Notes: generated by a model not told the origin, from the sequence alone. A stretch of 5,428 nt of DNA from Campylobacterota bacterium (GCA_013154075.1 JAADDG010000081.1:1-5428); one strand, 5' to 3'; shown: positions 1 to 5,230, numbered from the stretch's first letter. Numbers and translations are program-made.

Positions 1-644
1 GCAGGTTGGATACCTTTTTGGAGAACCTCTCCTTTGAATATCCAAACTTTAACGCCGATAACTCCGTAAGTAGTTCTTGCTTCGGCAAAACCGTAATCTA
101 TTCTCGCTCTTAAAGTGTGCAAAGGAACTCTTCCCTCTCTATACCACTCGGTTCTCGCCATCTCGGCTCCGCCGAGTCTTCCGGCTACCTGAACCTTAAC
201 TCCTTTGGCACCGTGTTTCAAAGCGTTTTGCATAACCTTCTTCATAGCTCTTCTAAAAGCGACCCTTCTCTCAAGCTGAGTAGCTATATTCTCGGCCGCA
301 AGCTGAGCTGAAGCTTGAGGTCTTTTTTCCTCTTTTATGTTTATATTTACGTTTTTGTTTACAAGCGCGTTTAGTTTTTGTTTGATCTTCTCTATATCCG
401 CACCTTTTTTACCGATAATCAAACCGGGTCTTGCGGCAACGATCGTAACTCTAAGTTTTTTAGCCGTTCTCTCTATAATAATTTGACTGATTCCGGCGTA
501 ATATAGCTCGCTTTTTAAGAATTTTCTTATTTTATAATCCTCTCCCACGTTTGCAGGAAGAGTTTCAATCGAAGGAAACCATCTCGATTCCCAGTTTCTA
601 TTGATTCCAAGTCTAAGACCTATAGGATTTACTTTTTGACCCAT
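1..644 (-). CDS. rpsC: 30S ribosomal protein S3 (partial, 3' end cut by window edge)
   Basis: S3 sits in the head of the 30S subunit at the mRNA entry channel and, with S4 and S5, takes part in mRNA unwinding. The 214 visible residues start MGQKVNPIGLRLG, the universal S3 N-terminus. A type II KH RNA-binding domain follows, with the GxxG loop IIGKKG at residues 76-81. The C-terminal half has the conserved VAGRLGGAEMARTEWYREG stretch at about 153-171 and the DYGFAEARTTYGVIGVKVWI block at 183-202. Family members are somewhat longer, so only a short C-terminal tail should be missing. The ATG follows the rplV stop by one base (TAA-G-ATG), and its Shine-Dalgarno (AAGGAA) lies inside the rplV 3' end, so translation is probably coupled to L22. 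Nothing is broken in the visible part. Confidence 0.98.
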   Translation of the reverse strand, partial: MGQKVNPIGLRLGINRNWESRWFPSIETLPANVGEDYKIRKFLKSELYYAGISQIIIERTAKKLRVTIVAARPGLIIGKKGADIEKIKQKLNALVNKNVNINIKEEKRPQASAQLAAENIATQLERRVAFRRAMKKVMQNALKHGAKGVKVQVAGRLGGAEMARTEWYREGRVPLHTLRARIDYGFAEARTTYGVIGVKVWIFKGEVLQKGIQP

Positions 645-645
645 C

Positions 646-978
646 TTAATTTTCCTTCTTTGTTTCTTCTGCCACTTCTACATAGATATGAGAAGTCGGT
701 TTTCTAATAGGCGTAGCTCTACCTCTCGCTCTCGGTCTGAATCTTTTTAAAACTGGACCTTTGTCCACTCTGCACGAAGTTATAACAACCTCTTCAGGCT
801 CGTAATCGCCGTTTGCAACCGCCGAAGCGATCACTTTGGAGATGATTTTAGCCGCTTTGTTGGGCATAAACTCCAAACTTGCAAGGGCCAACTCGGCATT
901 CATCCCTTGAACCTCTCTTGCAATCAATCTCGCTTTAGTAGGAGAGAGTCTTATAAATCTCAAAGTCGCTTTACTCAT
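646..978 (-). CDS. rplV: 50S ribosomal protein L22
   Basis: L22 binds 23S rRNA, touching all of its domains, and its long beta-hairpin lines the nascent peptide exit tunnel at the constriction formed with L4. The 110-residue product matches the usual size. The N-terminal part has the conserved LSPTKARLIAREVQG motif (11-25) and the middle has NKAAKIISKVIASAVAN (40-56). The tunnel hairpin is at about 73-97 (KGPVLKRFRPRARGR, then PTSH). The LKR at 77-79 aligns with the MKR of E. coli L22, whose deletion gives macrolide resistance; here the segment is present and normal. The tail is acidic then basic and short (EETKKEN). The gene lies 11 nt after rpsS, the widest gap in the operon, and is preceded by a G-rich Shine-Dalgarno site. 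Confidence 0.98.
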   Translation of the reverse strand: MSKATLRFIRLSPTKARLIAREVQGMNAELALASLEFMPNKAAKIISKVIASAVANGDYEPEEVVITSCRVDKGPVLKRFRPRARGRATPIRKPTSHIYVEVAEETKKEN

Positions 979-989
979 CTTCTCCCCCC
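979..989 (-). promoter_or_regulatory. G-rich ribosome binding site of rplV
   Basis: Read on the minus strand, the 11 bases between the rpsS stop codon and the rplV ATG are GGGGGGAGAAG. The run of six G at 984-989 follows the last A of the stop codon, giving an AGGGGGGAG Shine-Dalgarno region. Several anti-Shine-Dalgarno pairings in different registers are possible, with spacings of about 3 to 8 nt. The other sites in this operon are of the AAGGA or GAGG type, so this one is the odd one out. That it is the ribosome binding site is clear from position. Any effect of the G tract is inference. Confidence 0.8.
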
Positions 990-1271
990 TTACTTACCTA
1001 TTTTCTTTTGAACGGAACCTTTATGGCCTCTAAAGGTTCTCGTAGGTGCGAATTCGCCGAGTTTGTACCCTACGTGATTTTCGGTGATATATACCGGAAC
1101 GAAGCTTCTTCCGTTATGAACGTTGATAGTAAGACCTATCATTTCCGGAGTTATAGTGCTTCTTCTCGACCATGTTTTTATAGGCTTGTTGTCTTTCGTC
1201 TCTTTAGCTTTCAAAACTTTTTTCATTAAATGGTCATCGACGAAAGGGCCTTTTTTCAATGATCGTGCCAT
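990..1271 (-). CDS. rpsS: 30S ribosomal protein S19
   Basis: S19 forms a complex with S13 in the head of the small subunit, close to the A-site tRNA and the intersubunit bridges. The 93-residue protein has the family's standard length and signature: MARSLKKGPFVDDHLMKKV at the start, the basic KTWSRRSTITPEMIGLTINVHNG block (33-55), and the C-terminal core HVGYKLGEFAPTRTFRGH (66-83) followed by a lysine-rich tail. Its ATG directly abuts the TAG stop of rplB with no intervening base. Its Shine-Dalgarno (AAGGAAA) is inside the rplB C-terminal codons, which points to translational coupling. No anomalies. Confidence 0.98.
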   Translation of the reverse strand: MARSLKKGPFVDDHLMKKVLKAKETKDNKPIKTWSRRSTITPEMIGLTINVHNGRSFVPVYITENHVGYKLGEFAPTRTFRGHKGSVQKKIGK

Positions 1272-2102
1272 CTATTTTCCTTTTCTTCTTGAAATTATTA
1301 ACCTATCGCTAGATTTCTTTCTTCTTGTTTTATATCCCTTAGTAGGCATACCCCATGGAGTAACAGGATGACGACCGGAATTCTTCTTACCTTCACCACC
1401 ACCGTGAGGGTGATCTACCGGGTTCATAGCCGAACCTCTCGTCTGAGGTCTGATTCCTCTATGTCTGTTTCTTCCCGCTTTTCCTATAACTACGTTGGAC
1501 CACTCGGCGTTATCCACGGTTCCTACCGTAGCCATACACTCTCCGAGAATCATTCTCATCTCGCCGCTTGGAAGTCTTAGGATAACGTATTTGCCCTCTC
1601 TACCCATTAGCTGAGCGTATCCGCCTGCACTTCTTGCTATCTGTCCTCCGTGTCCGGGATGCATCTCTATATTGTGGATGATAGTTCCCACGGGAATGTT
1701 TTTAAGCTTCATAGCGTTTCCGGGTTTAACGTCAAGTCCGCCTTCCGCAGACATAACGATATCTCCCACTTTAACGCCTTCGGGATGAAGGATATATCTC
1801 TTCTCTCCGTCTACGTAAGTTACAAGAGAGATTCTGCAGTTTCTGTACGGATCATACTCGATCGTAGAAATTTTTCCGGGTACGCCGAACTTATCTCTTT
1901 TGAAATCTATAATTCTGTAAAACTTCTTAGCTCCACCCTCTTTATGTCTTGATGTGATTCTACCTCTATTGTTTCTTCCCGCATGAGAAGGAAGTTTTAC
2001 CAAAAGTTTGGAAACGGTAGGTTTTGACGTGATATCGCTCGAATCGATACCGCTCATAAATCTTCTGCTGGGTGTATAAGGTTTATATGTTTTAATAGCC
2101 AT
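1272..2102 (-). CDS. rplB: 50S ribosomal protein L2
   Basis: L2 is a primary 23S rRNA binding protein near the peptidyl transferase centre. It is needed for subunit association and for peptidyl transferase activity. At 276 residues it has the full family length. The N-terminal OB-like domain contains HAGRNNRGRITSRHKEGGAKK (40-60). The SH3-like domain follows, with the LMGREGKYVILRLPSGEMR segment at about 165-183. The C-terminal signature NPVDHPHGGGEGKK (227-240) carries His231, the counterpart of E. coli His229, which has been tied to peptidyl transfer. The basic tail (TRRKKSSDRLIISRRKGK) is typical. The gene begins one base after the rplW stop, with a GAGGT Shine-Dalgarno in the rplW end, and runs straight into rpsS. 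Confidence 0.99.
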   Translation of the reverse strand: MAIKTYKPYTPSRRFMSGIDSSDITSKPTVSKLLVKLPSHAGRNNRGRITSRHKEGGAKKFYRIIDFKRDKFGVPGKISTIEYDPYRNCRISLVTYVDGEKRYILHPEGVKVGDIVMSAEGGLDVKPGNAMKLKNIPVGTIIHNIEMHPGHGGQIARSAGGYAQLMGREGKYVILRLPSGEMRMILGECMATVGTVDNAEWSNVVIGKAGRNRHRGIRPQTRGSAMNPVDHPHGGGEGKKNSGRHPVTPWGMPTKGYKTRRKKSSDRLIISRRKGK

Positions 2103-2103
2103 G

Positions 2104-2385
2104 TTATACCTCTATACTTTCAATTTGAGCGCCTTCGGGCAATTTAACGTAAAATTTCTTATAATCGTTTCTTTTACCCGCAACGCCTCTAAATCTTTTT
2201 GTCTTACCTTTAACTTTAACGGAGTTCACTTTCAAAGGAACGAATCCGAAATAGTTTTTAAGAACCTCTTTCAAACCGTTTTTTGTCATTTTCGGAGACG
2301 TTTGGATTACAACGATCCCTTGTTCTTGAAGGCCCAAACTCTTTTCAGTATAAAGAATAGATTTAATATCAGTTATATCCGCCAT
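2104..2385 (-). CDS. rplW: 50S ribosomal protein L23
   Basis: L23 lies at the rim of the polypeptide exit tunnel and is the docking point for trigger factor and the signal recognition particle. The 93-residue product has the expected small alpha/beta fold pattern: an N-terminal TDIKSILYTEKS segment (5-16), a central FGFVPLKVNSVKVKGKTKRFRG stretch (46-67) that forms the extended loop reaching the tunnel, and the C-terminal strand YKKFYVKLPEGAQIE. The GKTKRFRG part is the family's best-conserved piece. The ATG is two bases after the rplD stop, and its Shine-Dalgarno (AAAGAGGG) overlaps the last rplD codons. It sits in its canonical place between rplD and rplB. Confidence 0.98.
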   Translation of the reverse strand: MADITDIKSILYTEKSLGLQEQGIVVIQTSPKMTKNGLKEVLKNYFGFVPLKVNSVKVKGKTKRFRGVAGKRNDYKKFYVKLPEGAQIESIEV

Positions 2386-2387
2386 TT

Positions 2388-3002
2388 TTAGCCCTCTTTA
2401 ATTATTTTTTCTAACACTGGTTTTTCGATAATTATCGAATGATAAGTCGCAGCAAGATATGCGTTAAGCTCGTTTGGCTCTATCAAATAACAGTTGCTTA
2501 GATTTCTAAAAGCCAAAAACGTCTTCTCGTCAATCTCCTCTTTTATAACCAAAGCGTCTCTTAGTTTCAAAGAGTTGATTATAGCCGCTGCATCTTTCGT
2601 TTTGCCGGACTCTACTTTTATGCTATCCACAACAAATAGCTGTCCGTTTTCGGCCTTCTCGTTTAGGGCATATCTAAGCGCCAATTTCTTTTGTTTTTTG
2701 TTTACTTTAAGATCGTAATTTCTATTGTTTTTAGGTCCGTGCGCAACGCCTCCGCCTACCCAAATAGGGCTTCTCGTACTACCGGCTCTCGCACCGCCTC
2801 TACCTTTTTGAGCCCAAGGCTTCTTACCGCCTCCGCTAACTTCGGCTCTGGTTTTGGTTTTAGCACCGTTTGCTCTCAAAGCCGCCAAATAGGATTTTAC
2901 ATATAGATATAAGTTATGAGGGTTGATCTCGGCATATTGAGCCGGCAACTCCATCTCGCCGCTTTGAGCGAGTTTCTCATCCAAAACTATAGCTTTACTC
3001 AT
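2388..3002 (-). CDS. rplD: 50S ribosomal protein L4
   Basis: L4 is an early assembly protein of the large subunit, and its long loop forms the exit-tunnel constriction with L22. The 204-residue product has the usual length. The extended loop is evident at about 57-97: GGGKKPWAQKGRGGARAG, then SPIWVGGGVAHGP and NNRNYDLKVNKK. The KKPW region (60-63) is where macrolide resistance changes occur in other bacteria; here it looks wild type. The globular C-terminal part (120-204) is less conserved, as is normal. The start overlaps the rplC stop in an ATGA arrangement (4 nt), and the Shine-Dalgarno AAGGA lies in the rplC end. In E. coli, L4 also represses its own operon through the S10 leader. The leader here seems too short for that mechanism (inference). 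Confidence 0.98.
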   Translation of the reverse strand: MSKAIVLDEKLAQSGEMELPAQYAEINPHNLYLYVKSYLAALRANGAKTKTRAEVSGGGKKPWAQKGRGGARAGSTRSPIWVGGGVAHGPKNNRNYDLKVNKKQKKLALRYALNEKAENGQLFVVDSIKVESGKTKDAAAIINSLKLRDALVIKEEIDEKTFLAFRNLSNCYLIEPNELNAYLAATYHSIIIEKPVLEKIIKEG

Positions 3003-3577
3003 TTAACTATCCTTACTCTACCAAGTGATCCGTTAGCACCCGCTACGGAACCTTTCACTACCAAAATTCCGCTTTCCGGATCGAACGAAATCACCTCGTT
3101 TTTAACGGTATTTTTCGTATTTCCGTAATGTCCGGGCATCTTTTGTCCCGGCTGAACGCGTCCTGGCCATTCACACATACCAATAGAACCGACTCTTCTG
3201 TGAAATCTCGAACCGTGACTTGAAGGACCTCCGGCGAAATTCCATCTTTTCATAACACCGCTAAAACCTCTACCTTTTGAGAAGAAAGTGCTCTTTACAA
3301 CTTTAGCCTCTTTCAAAGGAGCGGTGTCCAAATCTCCCGGCTCGCTGTTTGGAACCGTCAAAGTCGCAAATCTGTTATACTCTGAAGAGAGGTTGTATTT
3401 TTTTTGCTGTCCCATAATGGCTTTGTTGATTCTTTTGCCTCTGGGATAAGCTACGATAGCTCTTTTGTTCTCGTCCACTTCGCAAACTTTAGCTTCGACA
3501 ACTTTCAAAAGAGTTACCGGAATACTTGGTACCGAAACTGTTCTGCTCATTCCGATTTTTTCTACGATATATTCCAT
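2999..3577 (-). CDS. rplC: 50S ribosomal protein L3
   Basis: L3 is one of the first proteins to bind 23S rRNA in 50S assembly, and its central extension reaches toward the peptidyl transferase centre. The start chosen here gives 192 residues beginning MEYIVEKIGMSRT, the form expected in Campylobacterota. A longer in-frame ATG at 3616 would add 13 residues (MSKSELWVNKGSF) and overlap rpsJ by 29 bases. It is rejected because the added residues have no family counterpart and a good Shine-Dalgarno (AAGGAAG) precedes the ATG at 3577. Typical L3 blocks are GRGFSGVMKRWNFAGGP, then SHGSRFHRRVGSIG and EWPGRVQPGQKMPGHYGN, followed by the ILVVKGSVAGANG strand. The gene lies 10 nt after rpsJ and overlaps rplD by 4 nt. 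Confidence 0.97.
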   Translation of the reverse strand: MEYIVEKIGMSRTVSVPSIPVTLLKVVEAKVCEVDENKRAIVAYPRGKRINKAIMGQQKKYNLSSEYNRFATLTVPNSEPGDLDTAPLKEAKVVKSTFFSKGRGFSGVMKRWNFAGGPSSHGSRFHRRVGSIGMCEWPGRVQPGQKMPGHYGNTKNTVKNEVISFDPESGILVVKGSVAGANGSLGRVRIVK

Positions 3578-3590
3578 AAAACTTCCTTTA
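3578..3590 (-). promoter_or_regulatory. Ribosome binding site that sets the rplC start
   Basis: On the minus strand the bases just before the ATG at 3577 read TAAAGGAAGTTTT; the TAA is the rpsJ stop codon. AAGGAAG is a strong Shine-Dalgarno at a normal distance from this ATG. It supports the 192-residue L3 over the longer in-frame reading that starts inside rpsJ. Confidence 0.85.
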
Positions 3591-3899
3591 TTTACCCATA
3601 GCTCTGACTTCGACATTGATCTCCGGAGCTAAGTCCAGATTTCTAAGCGAATCTATAGTATCGCCTGTCGCAGAAACTATGTCTATCATTCTGGTATGAA
3701 CTCTGATTTCGAATTGTTCTCTGGAGTCTTTGTTGATGTGCGGTGATCTAAGCACCGTATATCTTCTGATTTTTGTCGGTAACGGAATCGGGCCTTTTAT
3801 CTCGGCACCTGTTCTTTTAACAGCCTCTACAATCGCTGCAACTGACCTGTCCAAAACATTGTGATCATAAGCCTTAAGCTTAAGTCTGATTTTTTCCAT
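3588..3899 (-). CDS. rpsJ: 30S ribosomal protein S10 (NusE)
   Basis: S10 is a head protein of the 30S subunit. As NusE it also pairs with NusB in transcription antitermination and couples RNA polymerase to the ribosome through NusG. The 103-residue product is canonical in length and sequence: MEKIRLKLKAYDHNVLDRS at the start, TGAEIKGPIPLPTKIRRYTVLRSPHINKDSREQFEIR in the middle (about 30-66), and a C-terminal LAPEINVEVRA strand. It is the first gene of the operon. It has a GAGGGA Shine-Dalgarno about 6 nt before its ATG and a strong promoter about 55 nt upstream. No anomalies in the protein. Confidence 0.99.
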   Translation of the reverse strand: MEKIRLKLKAYDHNVLDRSVAAIVEAVKRTGAEIKGPIPLPTKIRRYTVLRSPHINKDSREQFEIRVHTRMIDIVSATGDTIDSLRNLDLAPEINVEVRAMGK

Positions 3900-3908
3900 T
3901 AAAATCCC

Positions 3909-3941
3909 TCAATTAAAGAACTTGTCGCCTAAACGACACAT
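3909..3941 (-). other. Possible leader ORF (10 codons) upstream of rpsJ
   Basis: Between the rpsJ promoter and rpsJ there is an ATG (3941-3939) opening a frame that reads MCRLGDKFFN and stops at TGA (3911-3909). The stop codon overlaps the rpsJ Shine-Dalgarno (TGAGGGA), so ribosomes finishing this frame would sit on the rpsJ start region. The ATG would be only about 7 nt from a transcription start placed by the -10 box, and no Shine-Dalgarno precedes it, so translation would have to be leaderless-like. A frame this short can arise by chance. I report it for its position and do not claim that it is expressed. Confidence 0.2.
3923..3938 (-). other. Small hairpin in the rpsJ leader
   Basis: The minus strand reads TGTCG-TTTAGG-CGACA, a perfect 5-bp stem with a 6-nt loop, in the first part of the S10 operon leader. 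The rest of the leader is A/U-rich, so this is its only clear stem. It is about 13 nt upstream of the GAGGGA Shine-Dalgarno and is not followed by a T run, so it does not look like an intrinsic terminator. It could stabilise the 5' end of the mRNA or be a regulatory contact; that part is inference. Confidence 0.45.
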
Positions 3942-3954
3942 TTTTGAAGACGAA

Positions 3955-3983
3955 ATTATACTTTAAAAGGTTTATATAGTCAA
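3955..3983 (-). promoter_or_regulatory. Sigma-70 promoter of the S10 operon
   Basis: On the minus strand the -35 box TTGACT (3983-3978) and -10 box TATAAT (3960-3955) are separated by exactly 17 nt. That is one mismatch from full consensus. The upstream DNA is A/T-rich with A tracts, as in UP elements. The start point should fall near 3948-3945, giving a leader of about 50 nt. Promoters in Campylobacterota usually lack a recognisable -35 box, so a near-perfect one fits the very high expression needed for ribosomal proteins. Confidence 0.88.
3975..3980 (+). promoter_or_regulatory. Possible -10 box for the ATPase gene, overlapping the rpsJ -35 box
   Basis: TATAGT on the plus strand, within a T-rich context (GGTTTATATAGT), is the best -10 hexamer upstream of the ATPase gene. 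No -35 box is seen at the right distance, which is normal for this phylum. It would give a leader of about 70 nt containing the two palindromes at 4014-4041. An alternative -10, TAAACT (4046-4051), would put the start point almost on the ATG and give a leaderless message. I cannot choose between them from sequence. Confidence 0.3.
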
Positions 3984-4013
3984 TAATTTTAGCCTTTTTT
4001 TCGGCACTTTGTT

Positions 4014-4041
4014 ATTAATTAATTTCCTTTTAAAAAGGAAA
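4014..4041. repeat. Two adjoining palindromes before the ATPase gene
   Basis: ATTAATTAAT (4014-4023) is a perfect 10-bp palindrome. It shares its last base with a second one: TTTCCTTTT (4023-4031), a single central A (4032), then AAAAGGAAA (4033-4041), with 9-bp arms. They lie 17-44 nt before the ATPase ATG. Such symmetry fits either an operator for a dimeric regulator or, in RNA, a hairpin that would hide the only nearby Shine-Dalgarno-like bases (AAGGAAA). In DNA this A/T-rich, chance symmetry is not rare, so function is unproven. Confidence 0.5.
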
Positions 4042-4057
4042 AGTGTAAACTTTCAAC

Positions 4058-5125
4058 ATGAATATACTTGATTTTTTATATGAGCAGGATTTTAAAAAAA
4101 TAAACTTTTTAGATAGGAAAATTTCAATTAAGGCTAAAAAAAGTTTCATTTACGGAACGAAAAAGAGCGGCAAAACCTATCTAATGTTCGATTATCTAAA
4201 CCGCTTTCCAAAAAAAGAGACACTTTATATCGATCTAAACGACGATAGAATAGACAAAGAAGAGGTAAAAAACAACTTACAAAACTTTATCTCCCAAAAA
4301 GGTATAAACACTTTAGCTATCGACAATTTCGACTTCTCTTTCGCTCTTCCGCAATGCGAGAACATCCTAATAAGCTCCGATAGGAATCATCCAATAGAGG
4401 GGTTTGAGAAAATTCATCTATTTCCTTTGGATTTCGAGGAGTTTATCTCTTTTTATAAAAAATACTCCAATTTAGAAACTATGTTCAACATCTACGCAAA
4501 ACTCGGAACATATCCTCACACTATCTTGCATTACAAAGAAAACACTTATCAAAACATGCAGGAGATGATAAAGGCTTCACTATCAAAAGAGGAGTATATG
4601 GTCTTTAGAAAATTCGCCCTTTTTCAAGGTATGAAAAAATCTCTCTTTCAAATATACAATCTAATAAAGAAAGAGCATAAAATCTCTAAAGATACTTTTT
4701 ATAAAACGGTAAACGAGTTAAAAGAGAGAGAATTTATATTTTTGATAGATAAATTCGACCAGCCCAAATCTCCTAAAAAAATCTTTTTGATAGATTTTAC
4801 TCTAAAAAATATTTTTACTTTTCAAAAAGACTTTATGAAAATGTTTGAAAATATGATCTTTTTAGAGCTTATAAAAAGGGGATATGATCTAACTTATACA
4901 GAAAATGCCGAGCTTTATGATCCGAAAAATAAAATAGTTTTTTTATCAATGCCTTTTCTGCCTGCCGATATTATAAAAACCAAGCTAAATTTGTTGGAAA
5001 ACGGTTTTAAAAAAGAGGAAATCAAAAAGGTATACGTAATTACTCTTGAATATGAAGAGAGTTTTTTCAAAAACAAAACCGAATATCTTATAGAAAGTTT
5101 TTGGAATTTCGCTATAAAGATATAA
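4058..5125 (+). CDS. AAA+ ATPase of the AAA_14/DUF4143 (COG1373-like) type, function unknown
   Basis: The 355-residue protein has the layout of the AAA_14 plus DUF4143 family. The P-loop GTKKSGKT is at 33-40 with Lys39 and Thr40 for ATP and magnesium. The Walker B strand is LAIDNFD at 86-92, with Asp89 and Asp92 as acidic residues. A sensor-like strand ILISSDR is at 103-109. The family-typical LFPLDFEEFISF motif is at 121-132. A winged-helix-like segment follows at about 181-233, and the FENMIFLELIKRGYDLTYTEN segment at 263-283 matches the family's ENLVFLEL-like block. After it, the acidic EiDF-like nuclease core seen in many relatives is not recognisable (AELYDPKNKIVFLSMPF), so that domain is probably structural only. 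No signal peptide or membrane segment, so cytoplasmic. The ATG is the only workable start: the frame is closed by TAA at 4046-4048, and there is no well-spaced Shine-Dalgarno. The gene is visibly richer in A/T than the ribosomal genes. It is transcribed away from rpsJ. Its role is not known. Confidence 0.85.
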   Translation: MNILDFLYEQDFKKINFLDRKISIKAKKSFIYGTKKSGKTYLMFDYLNRFPKKETLYIDLNDDRIDKEEVKNNLQNFISQKGINTLAIDNFDFSFALPQCENILISSDRNHPIEGFEKIHLFPLDFEEFISFYKKYSNLETMFNIYAKLGTYPHTILHYKENTYQNMQEMIKASLSKEEYMVFRKFALFQGMKKSLFQIYNLIKKEHKISKDTFYKTVNELKEREFIFLIDKFDQPKSPKKIFLIDFTLKNIFTFQKDFMKMFENMIFLELIKRGYDLTYTENAELYDPKNKIVFLSMPFLPADIIKTKLNLLENGFKKEEIKKVYVITLEYEESFFKNKTEYLIESFWNFAIKI

Positions 5126-5127
5126 AC

Positions 5128-5202
5128 TGGTGACCCATAGGGGACTCGAACCCCTGTTACCGGCGTGAGAGGCCGGTGTCCTAACCGCTAGACGAATGGG
5201 CC
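5128..5202 (-). tRNA. tRNA-Glu, anticodon CTC, CCA encoded
   Basis: The 75 bases fold as a full cloverleaf. The acceptor stem GGCCCAT pairs with ATGGGTC, with one G-U pair at 2:71. The D arm is GTCT/GGAC with an 8-nt loop containing GG. The anticodon stem CCGGC/GCCGG encloses the loop CTCTCAC. The variable region is 4 nt, and the T arm AGGGG/CCCCT has the loop TTCGAGT. It ends in discriminator A plus an encoded CCA. The third to fifth loop bases are CTC (5169-5167), so it reads GAG only; the following A37 is as expected for glutamate. The overall sequence (TTCGTCTAGCGGTTAGGACACC, in two runs around the D arm) resembles other bacterial tRNA-Glu. It is transcribed toward the ATPase gene and stops 2 nt from that gene's stop codon. 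Confidence 0.96.
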
Positions 5203-5222
5203 GTTTTGCTTTGGAGAGTGAA

Positions 5223-5230
5223 ATTGTATA
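5223..5230 (-). promoter_or_regulatory. Likely -10 region of the tRNA-Glu gene
   Basis: The minus strand reads TATACAAT (5230-5223), which contains both TATACA and TACAAT as -10 hexamers. It is 20 nt before the mature tRNA 5' end, leaving a short precursor leader of roughly 12-16 nt for RNase P to remove. The DNA upstream is T- and A-tract rich (5234-5248: six T, CTT, six A). No good -35 box is seen, as usual for this phylum. Confidence 0.5.

Noticed and set aside
1650..1952. Plus-strand open frame of 100 codons opposite rplB
   Set aside because: It is antisense to a highly conserved essential gene, with no ribosome binding site or recognisable domain. The same holds for the other plus-strand frames at 117-311, 1008-1580, 2101-2391, 2494-3128 and 3404-3601.
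3578..3616. N-terminal extension of L3 starting at ATG 3616
   Set aside because: It would overlap rpsJ by 29 nt and add 13 residues with no counterpart in L3. The ATG at 3577 has the better Shine-Dalgarno and the family-typical MEYIVEKIGMSRT start.
1..3899. Resistance-type changes in L3, L4 or L22
   Set aside because: The tunnel loops of L4 (KKPW region) and L22 (LKR region) are complete and look like normal family sequence, with no insertion or deletion.
5128..5202. tRNA gene as an integration (att) site of a mobile element
   Set aside because: No repeat of the tRNA 3' end, integrase gene or foreign-looking segment is seen in the window. The neighbouring genes look like resident chromosomal genes.
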